DNA of 64,000 nucleotides from Rhodocollybia butyracea (GCA_015501585.1 JADNRY010000066.1:1-64000); one strand, 5' to 3'. Positions 47,255-60,706 are shown, numbered from the stretch's first letter. The notes: generated from the letters alone by a model not told the origin. Numbers and translations: made by a program.

Positions 47255-48658
47255 ATACACATGTTATAATATCCTTTCTTGTGATTCTGCGCGCTCAATT
47301 AGCGCCAGTGCACAGCGCTCAAGCGCTCAAGTTCGTTAGACCTTTTACTTAGTGCCACTGATGTCTCCGCCTGAACAGACCCTTTGGTGTACGCCGGCAC
47401 ATTCAAGTGACTTTATCTGTTTCCTAGCCCGAGTTAACCAACCGAAGAGCGCAGAGACTACTTGTGGGCAGCCCATTATACATTGTTCAATGGTTGGGCG
47501 GCGCCGACGAACTCTTCAATTGTAAAACCCAATGATTCACCTCCTGTAGAACAGCGTCGGTATAGTTCCAGCAAGAACCAAAGAGCGAAATTGGAAAACT
47601 TGGAGAATGCCTATTCAAAAAAGTCTGTGTTTTATCCGAGAGCTTGATCAAGAGGCCGTGGCGATTTTCTGACTCAAGAAACTAAAGAAAAACGAGATTT
47701 TTGCGAGCTCAGTCAGTGCTCGACATGTTCACATTATCGTAGGACTTCATTTTATCCATCACTTTGGCTTAGAACCTACCGTCTTGGAAACTCCTTGTCA
47801 GCTCTTGGACCCTTTATTCACCTCTGAAGAATACCACGAAACCAATCTCGCTGCTACAAAAAGCCTACCTGGATTCCATCAATATTCTGAAGCTACGAAT
47901 GCCTCCGCCCAATTATCTTCGATCTCTGTACGCTGCTTCACTGAACTATTGACTCTCAAAAGATCTACTGTGGAAGCCGGGTATGAAGAGGATATTGACT
48001 CACCCCTGGAGTATCAGACAGAGGATTGTGTCAATGGTCACTACTGTAAGTAGCTTATTTCATCATCGCTTCGCCCAGACCTCTTCCTTCACGCTTTCTC
48101 GCAACCTTACCCCTCGCTTTCTTTAAACGGGACAACTCACAATTCGATATCCGTAGAGAGTCCCAAATAGAAGAACGCCGAAGACAAAGCAAGAGCCGTG
48201 TCTGGAACTCTTCCAGGCTGTCATCTACAGTAGTTCTCGTAACTGTTATACTATCTCTCCTTGATAGCATCTCTTCCGCCAAGGTGTGTCTGTTGCTAGG
48301 ACCTTTTCCTCTACACATTGTCATGAATTTTTTTGACGCAGAAGTCAGGAGTGGCAAGTTGCGAGCACTAATATGATAGTCCTGTGCTTAAACTGGAGAC
48401 CTTTGGTAAATGCGACGGCACCTTGAACACTGGAAAGCTTCCAAATATGCAAGGCGAGCGTCCCTACCATTTTACCGATTACTCAAATCGGAGGCTGACA
48501 AATAGTTGTATTGTCTGAGGGCGAAAGAACACAATAAACTATGCCATGGTGTCAAGAATCCATGGCCACCACATTCAAGCAAACAATAGATCTAAAACGA
48601 ATGAACTGCGAGGACGAGGCGGGGCTTCATCATTTCTCAATGCCGAGAAGGTAACCAT
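47255..48658. other. Spacer, no firm gene
   Basis: An 88-codon open stretch at 47784-48053 lacks an ATG start and any known motif, and ends at a possible splice donor GTAAGT. I could not chain it to further exons. Confidence 0.35.
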
Positions 48659-48764
48659 GGTGAGATGGCCGAGCGGTCTAAGGCGCCAGACTAAGGAGAC
48701 CAGCGTATCTGATACGCAATCTATCTGGTCCGAAAGGGCGTGGGTTCGAATCCCACTCTCATCA
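48659..48764 (+). tRNA. tRNA-Leu (AAG), with intron
   Basis: The acceptor GGTGAGA pairs with TCTCATC (one G-T), discriminator A at 48764, followed by TTTT as Pol III terminator. The D arm has GAGCGGTCTAAGGC. The anticodon stem CCAGA/TCTGG encloses the loop CTAAGG...A, anticodon AAG at 48693-48695. The intron of 26 nt is at 48697-48722, after position 37. The long variable arm (TCCGAAAGGGC) is typical of leucine tRNAs. The T arm is GTGGGTTCGAATCCCAC. Confidence 0.95.
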
Positions 48765-48768
48765 TTTT

Positions 48769-49486
48769 GCTAAAAATGGGACCCAAGCCTTTTTTCAAGT
48801 TTTTGATGTTGTTTGTTTTCACTCTTGATGATAAGCTTCTATCTCAGTGGGTTTGTAACACCCTCCTTGAGATCATGTAGATCGTCAATCTACAAAGGTT
48901 GAATTGCCAAAGGACAGTCCTCATTCTCTTGCTCAACTATCTTGTTAATGTCAATCATAAGGGTGTTAGCTGGTGGCAGGATTAAACATGCCCAAAACAT
49001 CTCATTTGGGAAGGAGGTACAATTTGAGGCAGGAATAATGTGTGGGAGGAAGGGGCCAAATCTCACAACCTCCCAAACAGGGTCACTTCATCCCAGGTGG
49101 GGATCCTTGCATGGCAAACTCAGCATCAAGAAAAAGCAAAATATGGAGAGAGACAAAGGATAGTGTTGAACTTTACAACCCCAGACAGTTCCACAAAAGA
49201 ACAAGAGCAAGCAACAACAACGTGGCAAGAGACAAAACAACAATTAATTAAGCGCCTGTCAAGGTACATGTGATCTGATGTAACTATCTAATCAATACGG
49301 TGAGACTCATACCAACAGATAGATGCAAAAAGTCACTTAAATGCAAGGATTCACTCTCAAGGCATGACTGGTATACAGGAGATTCAACCTTGATCCTATA
49401 CAAACTGAATGCTGGATTAAGCCCTGTTCTAATGTGATTTTGACATAGTCAGTACTAGATTGAATTACTTATACTTCGATCTCACC
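48769..49486. other. Spacer, no gene seen
   Basis: Open frames of 70-77 codons overlap here in several registers and carry no recognisable motif. Confidence 0.4.
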
Positions 49487-50993
49487 TCAACACCATCCAA
49501 TGCCCTCCTCACTGTAAGCTTCATTCTTATTTTTCAATGTCTCAGAGGATCCGCTCTTGGAGCTAGATTCGTAGGGCGTCTCAGTGGTTGTCAAGCGCTG
49601 ACCAGCCGGGATGGAGAACACCATATTTCCACCTATACTGATATTGCTGAGTTGTTGTGATGAGATAGCAGGAGCAAACCGCAGAGGGCCGGTATTTGCA
49701 TTATTGTCAGAGCGTCCAAATTCATGTTCAAGATGAGACCGTCTAAGGGCGACCAGTATGAGAATTAGCGTTGGATACATTCCGACCTACAAGTAAAATG
49801 AGTAAATAGCGTATATTGTCCAGCAAAACAAACGTGCTATTATGTTCATGGTAAAATTTGCATAGTTCACGTATGGTGTGGGGGAAATCTGGGGGATGAC
49901 TATCACATTCTTCAGAATCTGGTCAAGATTGAGTTTTTCAATGTCTCATATTTTGGAACCTCTCCAGAACTCACCCATAACACCGTATATACAGTACCAG
50001 TTTCCACGAATATTATCAACACACATTCGGTGAAGGTTCTACGGTCACTGCCGTTGGCGAATTGTTGCTGAATTTCATGTCTGAAATACCTAGAGAAAGT
50101 TTTAGGTGGCAATTGGCACTCCTTAGAAACATTGTACAGACCACACTTGGTGTGCTATCATGCCTGTAGCCCATATGTTAATGAGTGCAGAGGAGCTGAG
50201 CGCGATTATATCAATGTATAGCTGTGAGGGAGCCAAAGCATGCAAATGTATCAAGTTTGGGAAACTGATTCCGATCTGAGTTAGGTTACACGTTAGCGCC
50301 GTAGCTGAGAAGTATATGATGAGGATACTATGTCCTGAAAGAGCGAAGTATTTTTGCACATTTACCAGCTTGAATCAATAGTAAAACAATAGCTGTTGCA
50401 GTGACGCTTTTTCTCCATCGGCAAACTACGCACACTCTCCAGCAGACAATTAGATCACCCATTACAACCTGCCAGGGAGGTTAAACCTAAAGCGTTCGAA
50501 GGGGAGCAGAGAAAATTTACGCAGATATTGTTAGTTATCGCCTGAATAACACGCAAAAGCATGTTCTCGGTGTTGAGCGCGGAATCATTGTCCTGAGGGG
50601 AAGAAAGCTCCTCGGGGATAGAGACCTTCAGGTCCGTCCAAACGCGGCGAACGTCGATCGCCCAATCCAAAGTGGCAAGTGTGTACATTACAAGGGTGAA
50701 GGCCAGCATTATTTGTTTTGAGCGCGCGCGGAGACCTCGAGATCTGTTAGTCATTAATCTCGACGATTAGAGATTGTTAGAAGGCAATTCCCACATAACA
50801 ATGTAGGACATCGTGAAGATGAGCACAGTGAAGATGGCTATGAATTTTATAAGTATCAGCACAAGGGAGGATATGAATATGGCGAAAACCTACCCCAGAG
50901 AATAGTCTCTACAAGAAGAGGGAATACACGAAAATCAGTGGTTTCTGCCAAAGTTTGACGAACACCCTCGACTTCTGCTTCAGAGAGACTCAT
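49487..50993 (-). CDS. Agaricomycete multi-TM membrane protein, copy 1
   Basis: Start ATG 50993 (MSLSEAEVEGVRQTLAETTD), stop at 49487. Several short introns interrupt it. The second junction joins FTMSYIVI to SRGLRARSKQIML across an intron with donor GTGGGA. Recognisable blocks are LVMYTLATLDWAIDVRRVW, AITNNIC, CWRVCVVCRW, LTCNLTQIG, LAPSQLYIDIIALSSSALIN, FVETGTVYTVLW and MYPTLILILVAL, then a polar tail of about 85 residues. These belong to a large, unnamed family of about seven-span proteins common in mushrooms; its function is unknown. No lesion is evident. A tandem paralogue lies at 52451. Confidence 0.72.
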
Positions 50994-52450
50994 CTTTGCC
51001 GGGTTATCTATGTCGTTCAGTCGTCTCTTATATAACGATGGGGCGACTAAAAAAAGGCTGTTAAGAGCCCAGTTAATCTTCTCATAAATTTAGGCAACGA
51101 AGCTCACGGAACAATGAGCTCTTGAGAGATTGGAAACATTGTTCGTAATTGACGGTACGAGAGCGAACTGATCTATCATCCCTATCATTTCGCGTACGTG
51201 CAGATGGCAGAAGGACCTCGCTTTGCCACCGTCCAACAATTGTTTCTCACTTCATGCCCTCAGAGTGATTGCTATTCATAGAAAGGAAGTTTCTCACTGC
51301 TTCGCCGACACATAATAAAGTCAGAAGAGTACTTTGACGACGCCGGACGCGACTCGGATTTTGCGTACCTACTACCTCTTGCGATAATCATGTACGAGTC
51401 CCATGTCTCGACCCCCCTTTCTCCAAATTGTTGCCAGGTCAAACCAGTGGCAGTTTAGACGGAAAGAGGGCTGTCAGCGTTACGCTGATCATGGGCGTTA
51501 CTTTTACCGAAACTCTGGTAAGAGTCTTTGACTAGTGTGCTAAATTTCACTTGCCTCAAGATCCTTGGCCGGCTTCCAATCCTCAAGTGACAAGCACTGC
51601 AGTACTTCCTTCGCACATTCGTTGGCTCATGGCGATCGATTGCCGTCGACAGTCGGCTCAATCTGCCACCACATAATCCCGCCGTATTACTGGTTTTTCG
51701 TTGACAATGGCGGCACACTCTGTATGTACAAGACTCGTCAGCATGCAACTAATTTCAGCCGAATTCAAAGCTGGAGCGCTGGAGGACAACTCGTCACCTA
51801 TTTTTGCCCATCCTTAGTCAAATTTTGCTCAACTTGCGCTGGCTCAGCTTACCTGCGCTTGATTAGCTCCGCCTTCTGGAGTTGTACCGCACGTTCATTC
51901 ACCTACAATATTTCTTCAGGCTTTTTGGTGTTCGCAATGTCTCCATTCCACTTGTATTTTGTTCGTCATGCATATTTTTCGTAAATATAATCTCGCCCGC
52001 TGTGATTTTTTTTCGCTGCGGCTATCTAAACGTCAATGGGGCGAGAATTTTTCGGGGCCGGCTAGTATGTGGATGCTGATTACGCCATCCCAACTCGAGG
52101 TTTCGTAGAAGGCTCGGTTAATAGGGAAAGTGGCCAGAGGCGCCATCGTCGCCCACTAAGCTCCTCATCTGATACAAGGCATCTTGATTGAAGAGATATT
52201 CACGATTTAGACTACAGTAGTACTAACTTTAAGTCTTCTAAACTTTGTGTTCAGGCCCAGAATCTCGTAGAAAAATCCCAGTCGCGAGATTGCTTTCCCA
52301 GTGTCGACGTTCTCCAGCTTTCACTGCATTGTACCGGAAGTTTACTGCCTGTTAGACAGCAAATTTGTCCAACCCCTTACGCAAGCGAGTGTCATAACCC
52401 CTCTGATGATGCTCATGGGCCAAATAGAAGCGTTGGTCCCTCCAGGAGCA
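50994..52450. other. Spacer between tandem membrane protein genes
   Basis: About 1.45 kb. The first part should hold the promoter of copy 1. Frames of up to 139 codons occur on the plus strand but have no known motif and look like chance. Confidence 0.4.
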
Positions 52451-54019
52451 TTAGATTGAAGCACACCTACTGTGAGATCTGGTGATTTGTTCTGTCAACA
52501 TTCCCTCCCGGCTGAAATTTTCATCCCTGATTTTCAATGTTTCCGAGGATCCGGTCTTGGTGCTGGATTCATACGGAATCTCGATGTTCGCCAAACGCTG
52601 ACCATGAGGTATGGAAACCACCATATTTCCACCTACGCTGACATTACTGACGGACTGCTGTAATGAAGTGGCAGGGGCAAACCGCAGGGGGCCGGTATTT
52701 GCACTGTCGTCAGACTCGTACTGGAATTGATATTCGAGGTGTGACCGTTGCAAGGCGACCAATATGAGAATGAGCGTTGGATACATTCCGACCTATGAAT
52801 CATAGTGAGTAAATACCATATGCTGCCCAACAGAAAAAACGTACCACTATGTTCATGATAAAATTCGCGTAGTTCACGTATGGTGTGGGGGAAACTTGGG
52901 GGATGATTATTACATTCTTTAAAATCTAGTGAAAATCAAGCTGGTCAATATTTCAGCCAGAATCTCTTCAAAACATACCCATAGTACCGTATAGGCGGCA
53001 CCAGTCTCCACGAACAGTGTCAACACACTTTCAGTACAGGATTTCCGGTCGCTATTTGATAGATACTGCCGAATTTCGCGTCTAAAAATCCTACAAGAGA
53101 GTTTTAGGCGACCGGTATTTCCATAAAAACATCGAACAGACCACGCTTGTAGTGCAATCATACTTGTAGCCCATATGTTAATGAGCGCGGAAAAGCTTAG
53201 TGCAATTATGTCAATGTATAGCTGTGAGGGGGCCAGAGCTTGTAGATGTGTCACGTTTGGGAACCCAACGCCAATTTGGGTTAGGTTACATATGAACACA
53301 GTGCCTGTGGGTTGGGAACACATCGGTGATTGGTAAAGATTGGTAAAGTCAATGTTCTCCAGTAGGGACAAGTATTCATTTGCCCACTTACTAACGAGAG
53401 ACAATAATAAGAAAATGCCCGTAGCAATGACGCTTTTTTTCCATCGGCAAACTACACACACTCTCCAGCAGACTATCATATCGCCAATTACAACCTACCA
53501 GGAGTGTTTAAACCGGAAGGGGATGCGGAGGAGCGAGGAAAACTTACGCAGATATTGTTAGTTATCGCCTGAATAATACGCAACAGTATGTTCTCGGTGT
53601 TGAGCGCGGACTCGTTGTCCTGAGAAGAAAGCTCGGCAGGGATGGAGATGTTCAGGTCCGTCCAAACTCGACGAACGTCGATCGCCCAATCCAAGTGGCG
53701 AGTCCATACATTACAAGCGTGAGGGTGAGCATTATTGTTTTTGAGCGCGCGTGAAGACCTCGGGATCTGTCAGTGGTTAATCTCGATGATCATAGATTGT
53801 TAGAAGGTAAGCCCTACATAACAATATAGGACATCGTGAAGATGAGCACGGTGAAGATGGCTATGAAATTTATGAATATCAGCACAAGTGAGGATATGAA
53901 TATGGCGAAAACCTACTCCAGAGAATAGTTTCGACAAGAAGAGGGAATACGCGAAAATCAGTGGTTTCTGCCAAACTTTGGCGAAAAACCTCGACTTCTG
54001 CATCAGTGGTGAGACTCAT
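52451..54019 (-). pseudogene. Agaricomycete multi-TM membrane protein, copy 2, frameshifted
   Basis: Start ATG 54019 (MSLTTDAEVEVFRQ), stop at 52451. It is collinear with the gene at 49487-50993, including intron positions and the blocks CNLTQIGVGF, LAPSQLYIDIIALSFSALIN, FVETGAAYTVLW and MYPTLILILVAL. In the first long exon one T is missing from a run where copy 1 reads ATLDWAIDVRR. Copy 2 leaves the frame at about 53695 and regains the family sequence one register away. Downstream exons look intact, so decay is recent or the base is a sequencing error. Confidence 0.65.
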
Positions 54020-55006
54020 CCTCACAAAGTCGTTTAGTGATTATCTCTTATACTTATAGCAACGGGTGGCTGAGAAAAAAGACCGTTATAAGACTAAGTA
54101 GTATATCTTCACCCCGGCTTTTAAGAGACTGATCACTGCCATTGTTAAATGGGCCTCACTATCGCCCACGTGCCGGCAGCGAAAGGACCAGCGGTTATTT
54201 CTCGTTTCGAGCCCTAAGAACAATAACTAGTCAATGACTAGTCAAAAAGGAAATTGTTCAATGCTCCAGCCTTCGTCGACACATACAAAACTCAGAAGAG
54301 CACTTCGACGATCGACTTGCGGCCTTTGCGTACCTCTTTCCTTGCCTCTCCCGTGTGATAAATGGTTATAATTCTGCATGTGTGAGCGCTGGCTGTCCGG
54401 CAATAGTCACAGTACGATCCATTTCCCGGCGACCCCCTTTTCTCCGTATTGTTGCAGTTAAATTGACAGTCTAAATGGGAAAAGCGAAGTGCTGTTGCCC
54501 TGTTACTGTACGCCACAATCATAGGCTTTACTTTTCTGAGTTTCTGTGAGAAATTGATTTCCTGGTGGTGGTTGGCAAGACTTAGATGCCTCTTGGCATG
54601 CAAGCTTATGCAATAATCTTCCGAAGTCAGTAATAATATCCCTACCGCTTGCTTTAATCTTTGACTGAATTTCAAGCCTCAAGCTTCAAAACGAATTCCA
54701 GATAATATATTACTCGAGCTCATGGCTGTCGACGGGCTGCTCAATCTGTCATGTCAGCTCTCCCGCCGGCTTCCTCAGGGACCGCGTGGTACTTAAACCT
54801 CCCGTCTGCCTCCCGTCGATTTTGTCACCAGGCAATTATTACTTTTTCTTCAAGCCGTGATCTGCTCCTCTAAACTCTATACTAAGTTAGTAAGTTGATA
54901 GTGAGTATGCTTCGTCTTGTAATTTGAATGCTGCTCAGATATTCAAAATGACCATGACGAGCGCTTTAGTAACCGCCGGCGGCAAAAAGTTTGCTCACCA
55001 TCCACC
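54020..55006. other. Spacer, no gene seen
   Basis: It contains the divergent promoters of the membrane protein copy 2 and the SET gene. No other content recognised. Confidence 0.4.
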
Positions 55007-56143
55007 ATGTATTCCGTTCAGAGGACTACTGCCTGGGGCGGTCGCGGCTTATTTTCCATAGCCAATATACCAGCTGGGACCCTGCTACACACATCTTCTC
55101 CCTACGCTTCAGTTGTGTATGCCAGGTACGTTTCCGTGCAATATCTTGATTTCGTGTTCTGAAACGAGGCTAGTTATAAAAAGGAAGTTTGTGCTCACTG
55201 TTTTGCCTATGCATACGAATCTCAGAAAAGCACCTGGAATATCAAGACAAGTTTCGATGGCAGCTCTTCATACTTTTGCAGCGACATCTGCAAAGATGAC
55301 TGGAATTCTACTGATGGCCTGATGTCCCAAGCACTTGCAGCCCTCGATAAGCTAGAAAAGACTATGAAGAAGAAACCTATGATCGACATGGAAACCATCT
55401 CTCCCCCAGAACATGGAAGTATTACTCTGGAGGAGATTGATTCTGCGTGGAAGAGAGCCGAAAAGACATCGAAAAGAGCAATCGCGAAAGAACCTCTCAC
55501 AGAAATAGAACTAGACACTGCACGCCTATTGGCTTCCGCAGTTGTACGCCGACATATAGATACTTATCCCAACGCTGATTCTAATACTATCCCCGGAACG
55601 AGCTGGCCACAGTTTCTTCAGCTGCAGGACAACGAGCTACTGTACACTCAAGCTAGCCCATACTCTCTCTCCTCCAATCTTCGCATCTACCTCTTTGTAC
55701 GGAATGCGCTCTGGTTCCGGATTCCCGTATTACAGCCTTACCTGGAAACATCAGATACTATTCGAGCTATACTTGCTCGGGATCAAGGCAATTCGTTTGG
55801 GCTTTTCGAAATGGACGGGGAAAGTGAGATGCTTGGTTATGCGATCTACAGTTCAGCGTCTTACTTCAACCATGGTCAGTTCATAACGCAGATAGTTTTT
55901 TTTCGCTTGACACATTTTTCTACAGACTGTAATCCCAATGTACGCAAAGAACGACAAGGACGATCCATGTCATTTTACGCTAAACGAGATATAGTCCCTG
56001 ATGAGGAGCTTTGCATAAACTATGTTGATATCGAGGACGTGGTTACTGCAAGGAAAGCATTGTTATCGAAGGGCTGGTATTTTGACTGTGCGTGCCTTCG
56101 ATGCCATACAGAACTAGAAAACAGTAGAAAACTATTAGATTAA
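55007..56143 (+). CDS. SET/MYND-domain protein (SMYD-like)
   Basis: Probable protein-lysine methyltransferase. Exons 55007-55125, 55174-55874 and 55926-56143 sum to 1038 nt, or 345 aa. The start of the SET fold is at residues 3-30 ([19 protein letters not shown]). A Cys-rich MYND-like insertion follows (VCAHCF to [11 protein letters not shown]). The second half of SET has SYFNHDCNPNV, where the intron splits NH and DC. Next come [19 protein letters not shown] and a post-[12 protein letters not shown]. This order (split SET around MYND) is that of SMYD proteins. At 345 residues it is compact and lacks a large C-terminal repeat domain. Substrate unknown. Confidence 0.85.
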
Positions 56144-56392
56144 ACCACTACTAGATGGTGTAGATGCCTTGTCGCCATATAGATTCCCAATGTTCCAAAT
56201 GTTTACAACAATTGTTACAAAGCAGCTGGGAGGGACGGAAAGTAAAATCGGGGATGAGCGTGAGCAAGAAATGAAACAGATATAGGGTATGTACATGTGT
56301 ATCTAGATAACGAATAAGGTATCAAGTAAAACAGGGAGGAGAAAACAACAACGATGATACAGCAGAGGAATAGTGCACAGAGGGACTGTAAT

Positions 56393-59133
56393 TTAAAGTC
56401 TCTTCAGATGTAGGGCTTCAAGAGCAGCATGAGTGCGCATATGCAGTGAATTCTGACGAACAAAAGTCAATTAAAACTGTCGGTGTCGAAGTTATACACA
56501 TACCTCCAAGCTGTATCTGCCCTTCCTTCCGGATTGACCAACCTCAAGGTATTTCCCTGTATCAACGAAGGCTATCAGCAACGCAGATAAGTGATAGAAC
56601 GCGGCACACACCTGAAAGAACGAGATCGAAATGCTTTTTTGCTCCCGCAGTGTCGCCCTGGCACGCCAATAGACGACCAAGCTCATAATCTATCCAAAAA
56701 GATCAGGTTGCGACTCTGAGATGGCAAGATGCCTCACTCACGAGCTTGATACACAAGTTGGTGGTCGAACTCAATCTTTGGACCATGCTCCAAGACTGCA
56801 TTGAATGCAGCTTCAGCTTCTTTACCAGCTTGATCCCGAGGAACACTGGAAATTTGATCTTCATCTAATTCTGCGTCCGGATCCTATGGGGGTGGGGGTT
56901 AACGTGCGAAAACAAACAGGTTAAAAATTTACCGGATAAGCCATATATCGCTTGCAGACACCCTCCATCAATTTCGCCAAACAATAATCATCCCAGTATC
57001 CCTTGCCATTGTGGTATTTCTTTGGGTCATTGCACTTGTTGAGCTCCGCCAAAGTACGATTTACTTCCGGTAACATCTTGTTCTCGACTACATTACCTGG
57101 CGCATGTGCGATAGCGAGATTAAGGTATGATAATTCCAACATGGGAAGAGCTAGTCTGCGATCTTGTGAAATGTACTTCCGAGCCTTCCGAGCCACAAAT
57201 TTTTCTAGAGGTATGCTTTTTCCAGCGATACGCTGCCTCAAAGTCGGTACTTTCTCCATGAGCTTTGTAGCTTCTTCCCACATCTGGGTTGTTGTCCGCA
57301 CCTTCCCTCCCTTGCCACTTGATAGTGATTCAGGCTCTAAGGTGTCCCCACGGTCAACAGCATCAGCTAGTTCTATCAAACTCACTGCCATTCCGTAGGA
57401 ATAGATCGACTTGGACCACTGCAAATGAATTAGTGACTGTACTTTCGTCTGGAAGACAGATACTTACACTAGCTTCTTCTTGTAAAATCTCCCATGCTTC
57501 TAAAGCGCCGCGTAAATGCCAGCAAGCCATGCGGGCGATGCTAATTTCCCAAAACGATATATGATGAAGATTTCGGTATTGGCTTTGAACCTCCATAGCC
57601 CGAGTATAGTATCCAATGGCTCGCAAGGGCTGAGATCTAGCCAGCGAAGCTCGACCCGCCCAAACAAGAAAAATACACCTATATGGACGTCATATGGGTC
57701 ATCCTGAACCAAAGATCATGGCATACCGTCCGGGTACCGCTTGAGATTCCAATTAATGATTTTCTGCGCCATTCCAACATCAATGCCCTCAAAAGTGAAA
57801 CTCGAGAGGACCAGGTGAAAGATTAGAAGTGCCATATCACAAAGCGATCGCCTGACCCCTTCTTGCGCTGGAATGAAAGTGAGATCCGTACTCCACTTTA
57901 GTTTTAGAAAGACTTACCTGTAGAAAGGCCTGGTTCGTCACTGTCCTTTGACCAACCGCCGGCTCGGCACAAAATCTCCAACGCTTCGCGTCGATCACCC
58001 TTGTATCCAAACAGCTCCACAATAGTAAGCAACTTGGTTGGTAGAAGACTCAGGATCAACGTAGACATTCCTGCCCCGAGGTAAACTCCAGATCGAAAGT
58101 GTGCATCAATTGAGGGATCTTCTGCGGGTCCTCCATTCGCTACGGATTCAGCATCCATGGTATTGATGTATTTAAGGAGAGTACGGTAGACTTGGATAGT
58201 GGTACGCATATTGAGTCTGTAGAAAATATTTAGTTTATTTCCAGACGGTTATTGCCGAGCTCTGCGTACGCTTCTTTGATGAATGCCAGCCAGTCCCCTT
58301 TGCTACAGGTTCAGGACTCATGGTATTGATGTAATTGAGGAGAGTGCAGCTTACCGGAGTAAACGATACCGAGGAGAGCCTGAACATTGATTCTCAGTGA
58401 ATGAAAGGATGCTAGAATGTGACACGTACTTTTTCAAAAAGGCTCTCCGCATATACGAGTTCAGCATGGCGTTCGACATCAGTCATAGTCGTTATAAACC
58501 CAACACCTGTTGTGTTCAACGACGAGACGACGTATCCTGCTAATCTTGACGTGAAAAAAGCTGCTTTCTTGCGATGTTGAATCGCAATGAGATTACCCTG
58601 TTTCGTGTGTTCTATAAAGGTTTATTAAACACAAGTTTTTCAAACTGCCAATCTGTTGATAGCACCTATCCCTGATAAGATGTCCTAGCTAGAATTGAGA
58701 ATGGATCTTGTGAAGAGCATTCAGGTGATATACCTCGTCAGCAAACGACATTAACGCCTTCACACATTGTATCAGCCCATAGCCGGTAGCAAAATACAGT
58801 CGTTCTCTGTGAACAGGGGTAAGTTAGGATTAAGAAGGATGTCAAACAAGCTACAGACTTCTTTACATCGCTTTGATTGCAGTAATCCTCAGATTCCACC
58901 ATTTGTGAGGCAAGAAACAGTTCTAGCGCATAACTGACTCCCGGAAGATCTCCAAGTGCCTCAGATGGCTTATAAGGGTATTTTACAGCTGGAGGAGAAG
59001 GATAAATGGACCTGTACGAAGGGCCCATTTTGACTTTGGTCTCGTTATCTGTTCCTATTACTGCAGTCGTGGAAGTGTTCGATGTCGAAGATTTGGTTTC
59101 AACTCCAAGAGAGACTGCGTCTAATTCTGACAT
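56393..59133 (-). CDS. TTC39/IML2-family TPR protein
   Basis: Start ATG 59133 (MSELDAVSLG), stop at 56393. Many short introns. Family blocks appear in order: ERLYFATGYGLIQCVKALMSFADE, KQGNLIAIQHRKKAAFFTSR, TTMTDVERHAELVYAESLFEK, the ALLGIVYSG segment and DWLAFIKEA, STLILSLLPTKLLTIVELFGYKGDR, SLARSQPLRAIGYYTRAM, ISFWEISIARMACWHLRGALEAW, and near the end QAHYELGRLLACQGDTAGAKKHF. The last ones are TPR-like. The yeast relative Iml2 is tied to mitochondria and lipid droplets. Exon edges were not all fixed. A short piece near 58310 resembles 58150 (ATGGTATTGATGTA...GAGAGT), a small internal duplication within an intron. Confidence 0.78.
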
Positions 59134-60706
59134 GTTGGTGAGATCTAAGGAGAGTGGGTAAGGCAGCGCTTGATGAATTCATCGTGAATTCACCGAGCTT
59201 CCACAATAATCAAGTGCGGATTCGGCGGAGGTTCCTCACCGGTTGGCAATCACACACGTGAGCATTGCCAGACGCCTAATTTGTAAGCAATTTAAAATTC
59301 AAATCAATACTTCCAGAGTACCTAAGTAGTACTTATCCATATTTGAGAGGAGACCACAACCGTACCCGTTTCCCTAATTGACCAACTTCAGCTGTTGTAC
59401 ATTACGCTATTGCTAATTAAATCAGGCTGCTGATAGATGACGGCCTCGAATCACCGTTCGGCGGTGAAGTTGCTTGTGAAGTTGCTTGCTCCAGTCTCGA
59501 TGCAGTCAATAGCATTCGTGACACTACCGTAGGGTGTGGTCAATAACCTCCGTAGCCTTATGTACGTGTTCGCCGTTTAACGTTCACTCCTAGATATTGT
59601 ACCCATAGAGCGGGGTCAATAAGGTATAGTACTATAGTCCTATATATGGCCCTCACCTCAAGCTACAGTTAGGCACGGACAGCCTAATTTTGAAACTTCA
59701 TTTTTCGAAATCGTAACCTTTTGCCATTTCCGAGTCGGAATGCTGTTGCTGCAAGTCCGGGTAGGCTATTTGTTTCGTTTTCACGAGTTGATATGGGGCA
59801 CTAAACACAATGAATAATGAAGAAAAACAGAATGAGATGCGGCGTACCTTCCACAGTGACGCTGGGGTGTACAAACCGCTATTCTGGGCTTGACGTTTTG
59901 TTTTCTCTCGCTCCCGTTAAAACAGCGAAAGGTACGCATTTGTTTCAAGGAACATTCAATCGCAGTATGCCTTGAATATCTTCCAACCACATTTGAATAT
60001 CTATCGCTAGATAGACGCGAGTTTTTGCTCTGAAAACACGCTTGTGCAACGTGTTTCCAAGTGCAGGCAATCTATTGGCAAAGCGAAATATGAACACCGA
60101 ACGCCCAAGAGACCGTGTGACATGGGAGTTCATATGGGAGAAATCATATAACATATCTTCTGGAAGGGAATGTGGAGAGGTACAGGCAAAAAAAGTGGCG
60201 AGGTAAGCTCTAGAAGCTTTGGCCTACCTTGAAGCATTAACGGCACACAACATTGCACTATGTAACGCAACGCCTTCAGTTCATGTTTATTTGTATCGTG
60301 TGCCGTTGTACGTCCTGTCTAAGATCACGAATGAAATAAAAAGGTTGATCAAGCTGTAAGTCCCTTGGGAAACCTTATAGCTAGATCATAGTAGGCGAGG
60401 AAAGCAAGCCAGCTCGATTTAGGGATCGGAACGAACTGCTGAACCTCCGTTCAGGAATGTTTGCGCAAAAGCCTCTCGGTGACAGCAGACAGACATACCC
60501 GCAAAAGCCAGAAGGTAGATGCAACTTCAAACAACCATCCTGAATATGGGTTCTTTAAAAGTATCCTGTTCCCCTTAATCTGAGATAGTAAACGAGTGTT
60601 ATAAACAATAAACTCCTTCGGAGTGAGATTTTAGTACACGGCAAGAAACTCCTCGAATGTGCATAGTTGCTCCAATCCTCATGGCTATTAAAACAGGCGA
60701 AGAAGT
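59134..60706. other. Spacer, no gene seen
   Basis: About 1.6 kb between the start of the TTC39-like gene and the 3' end of the Sec61 beta gene. Frames of up to about 70 codons have no known motif. Confidence 0.4.

Noticed and set aside
47784..48053. Acidic 88-codon open stretch
   Set aside because: It starts at TTG rather than ATG, has no motif, and no adjoining exon could be found.
51565..51984. 139-codon plus-strand frame between the multi-TM genes
   Set aside because: It has no ATG-supported homology, odd Cys/His/Phe composition and no partner exons; it is probably chance.
59571..59600. TAACGTTCACTCC, shared with the solo LTR at about 5729
   Set aside because: The match is limited to 13 bases and the flanks do not align, so no second LTR can be claimed.
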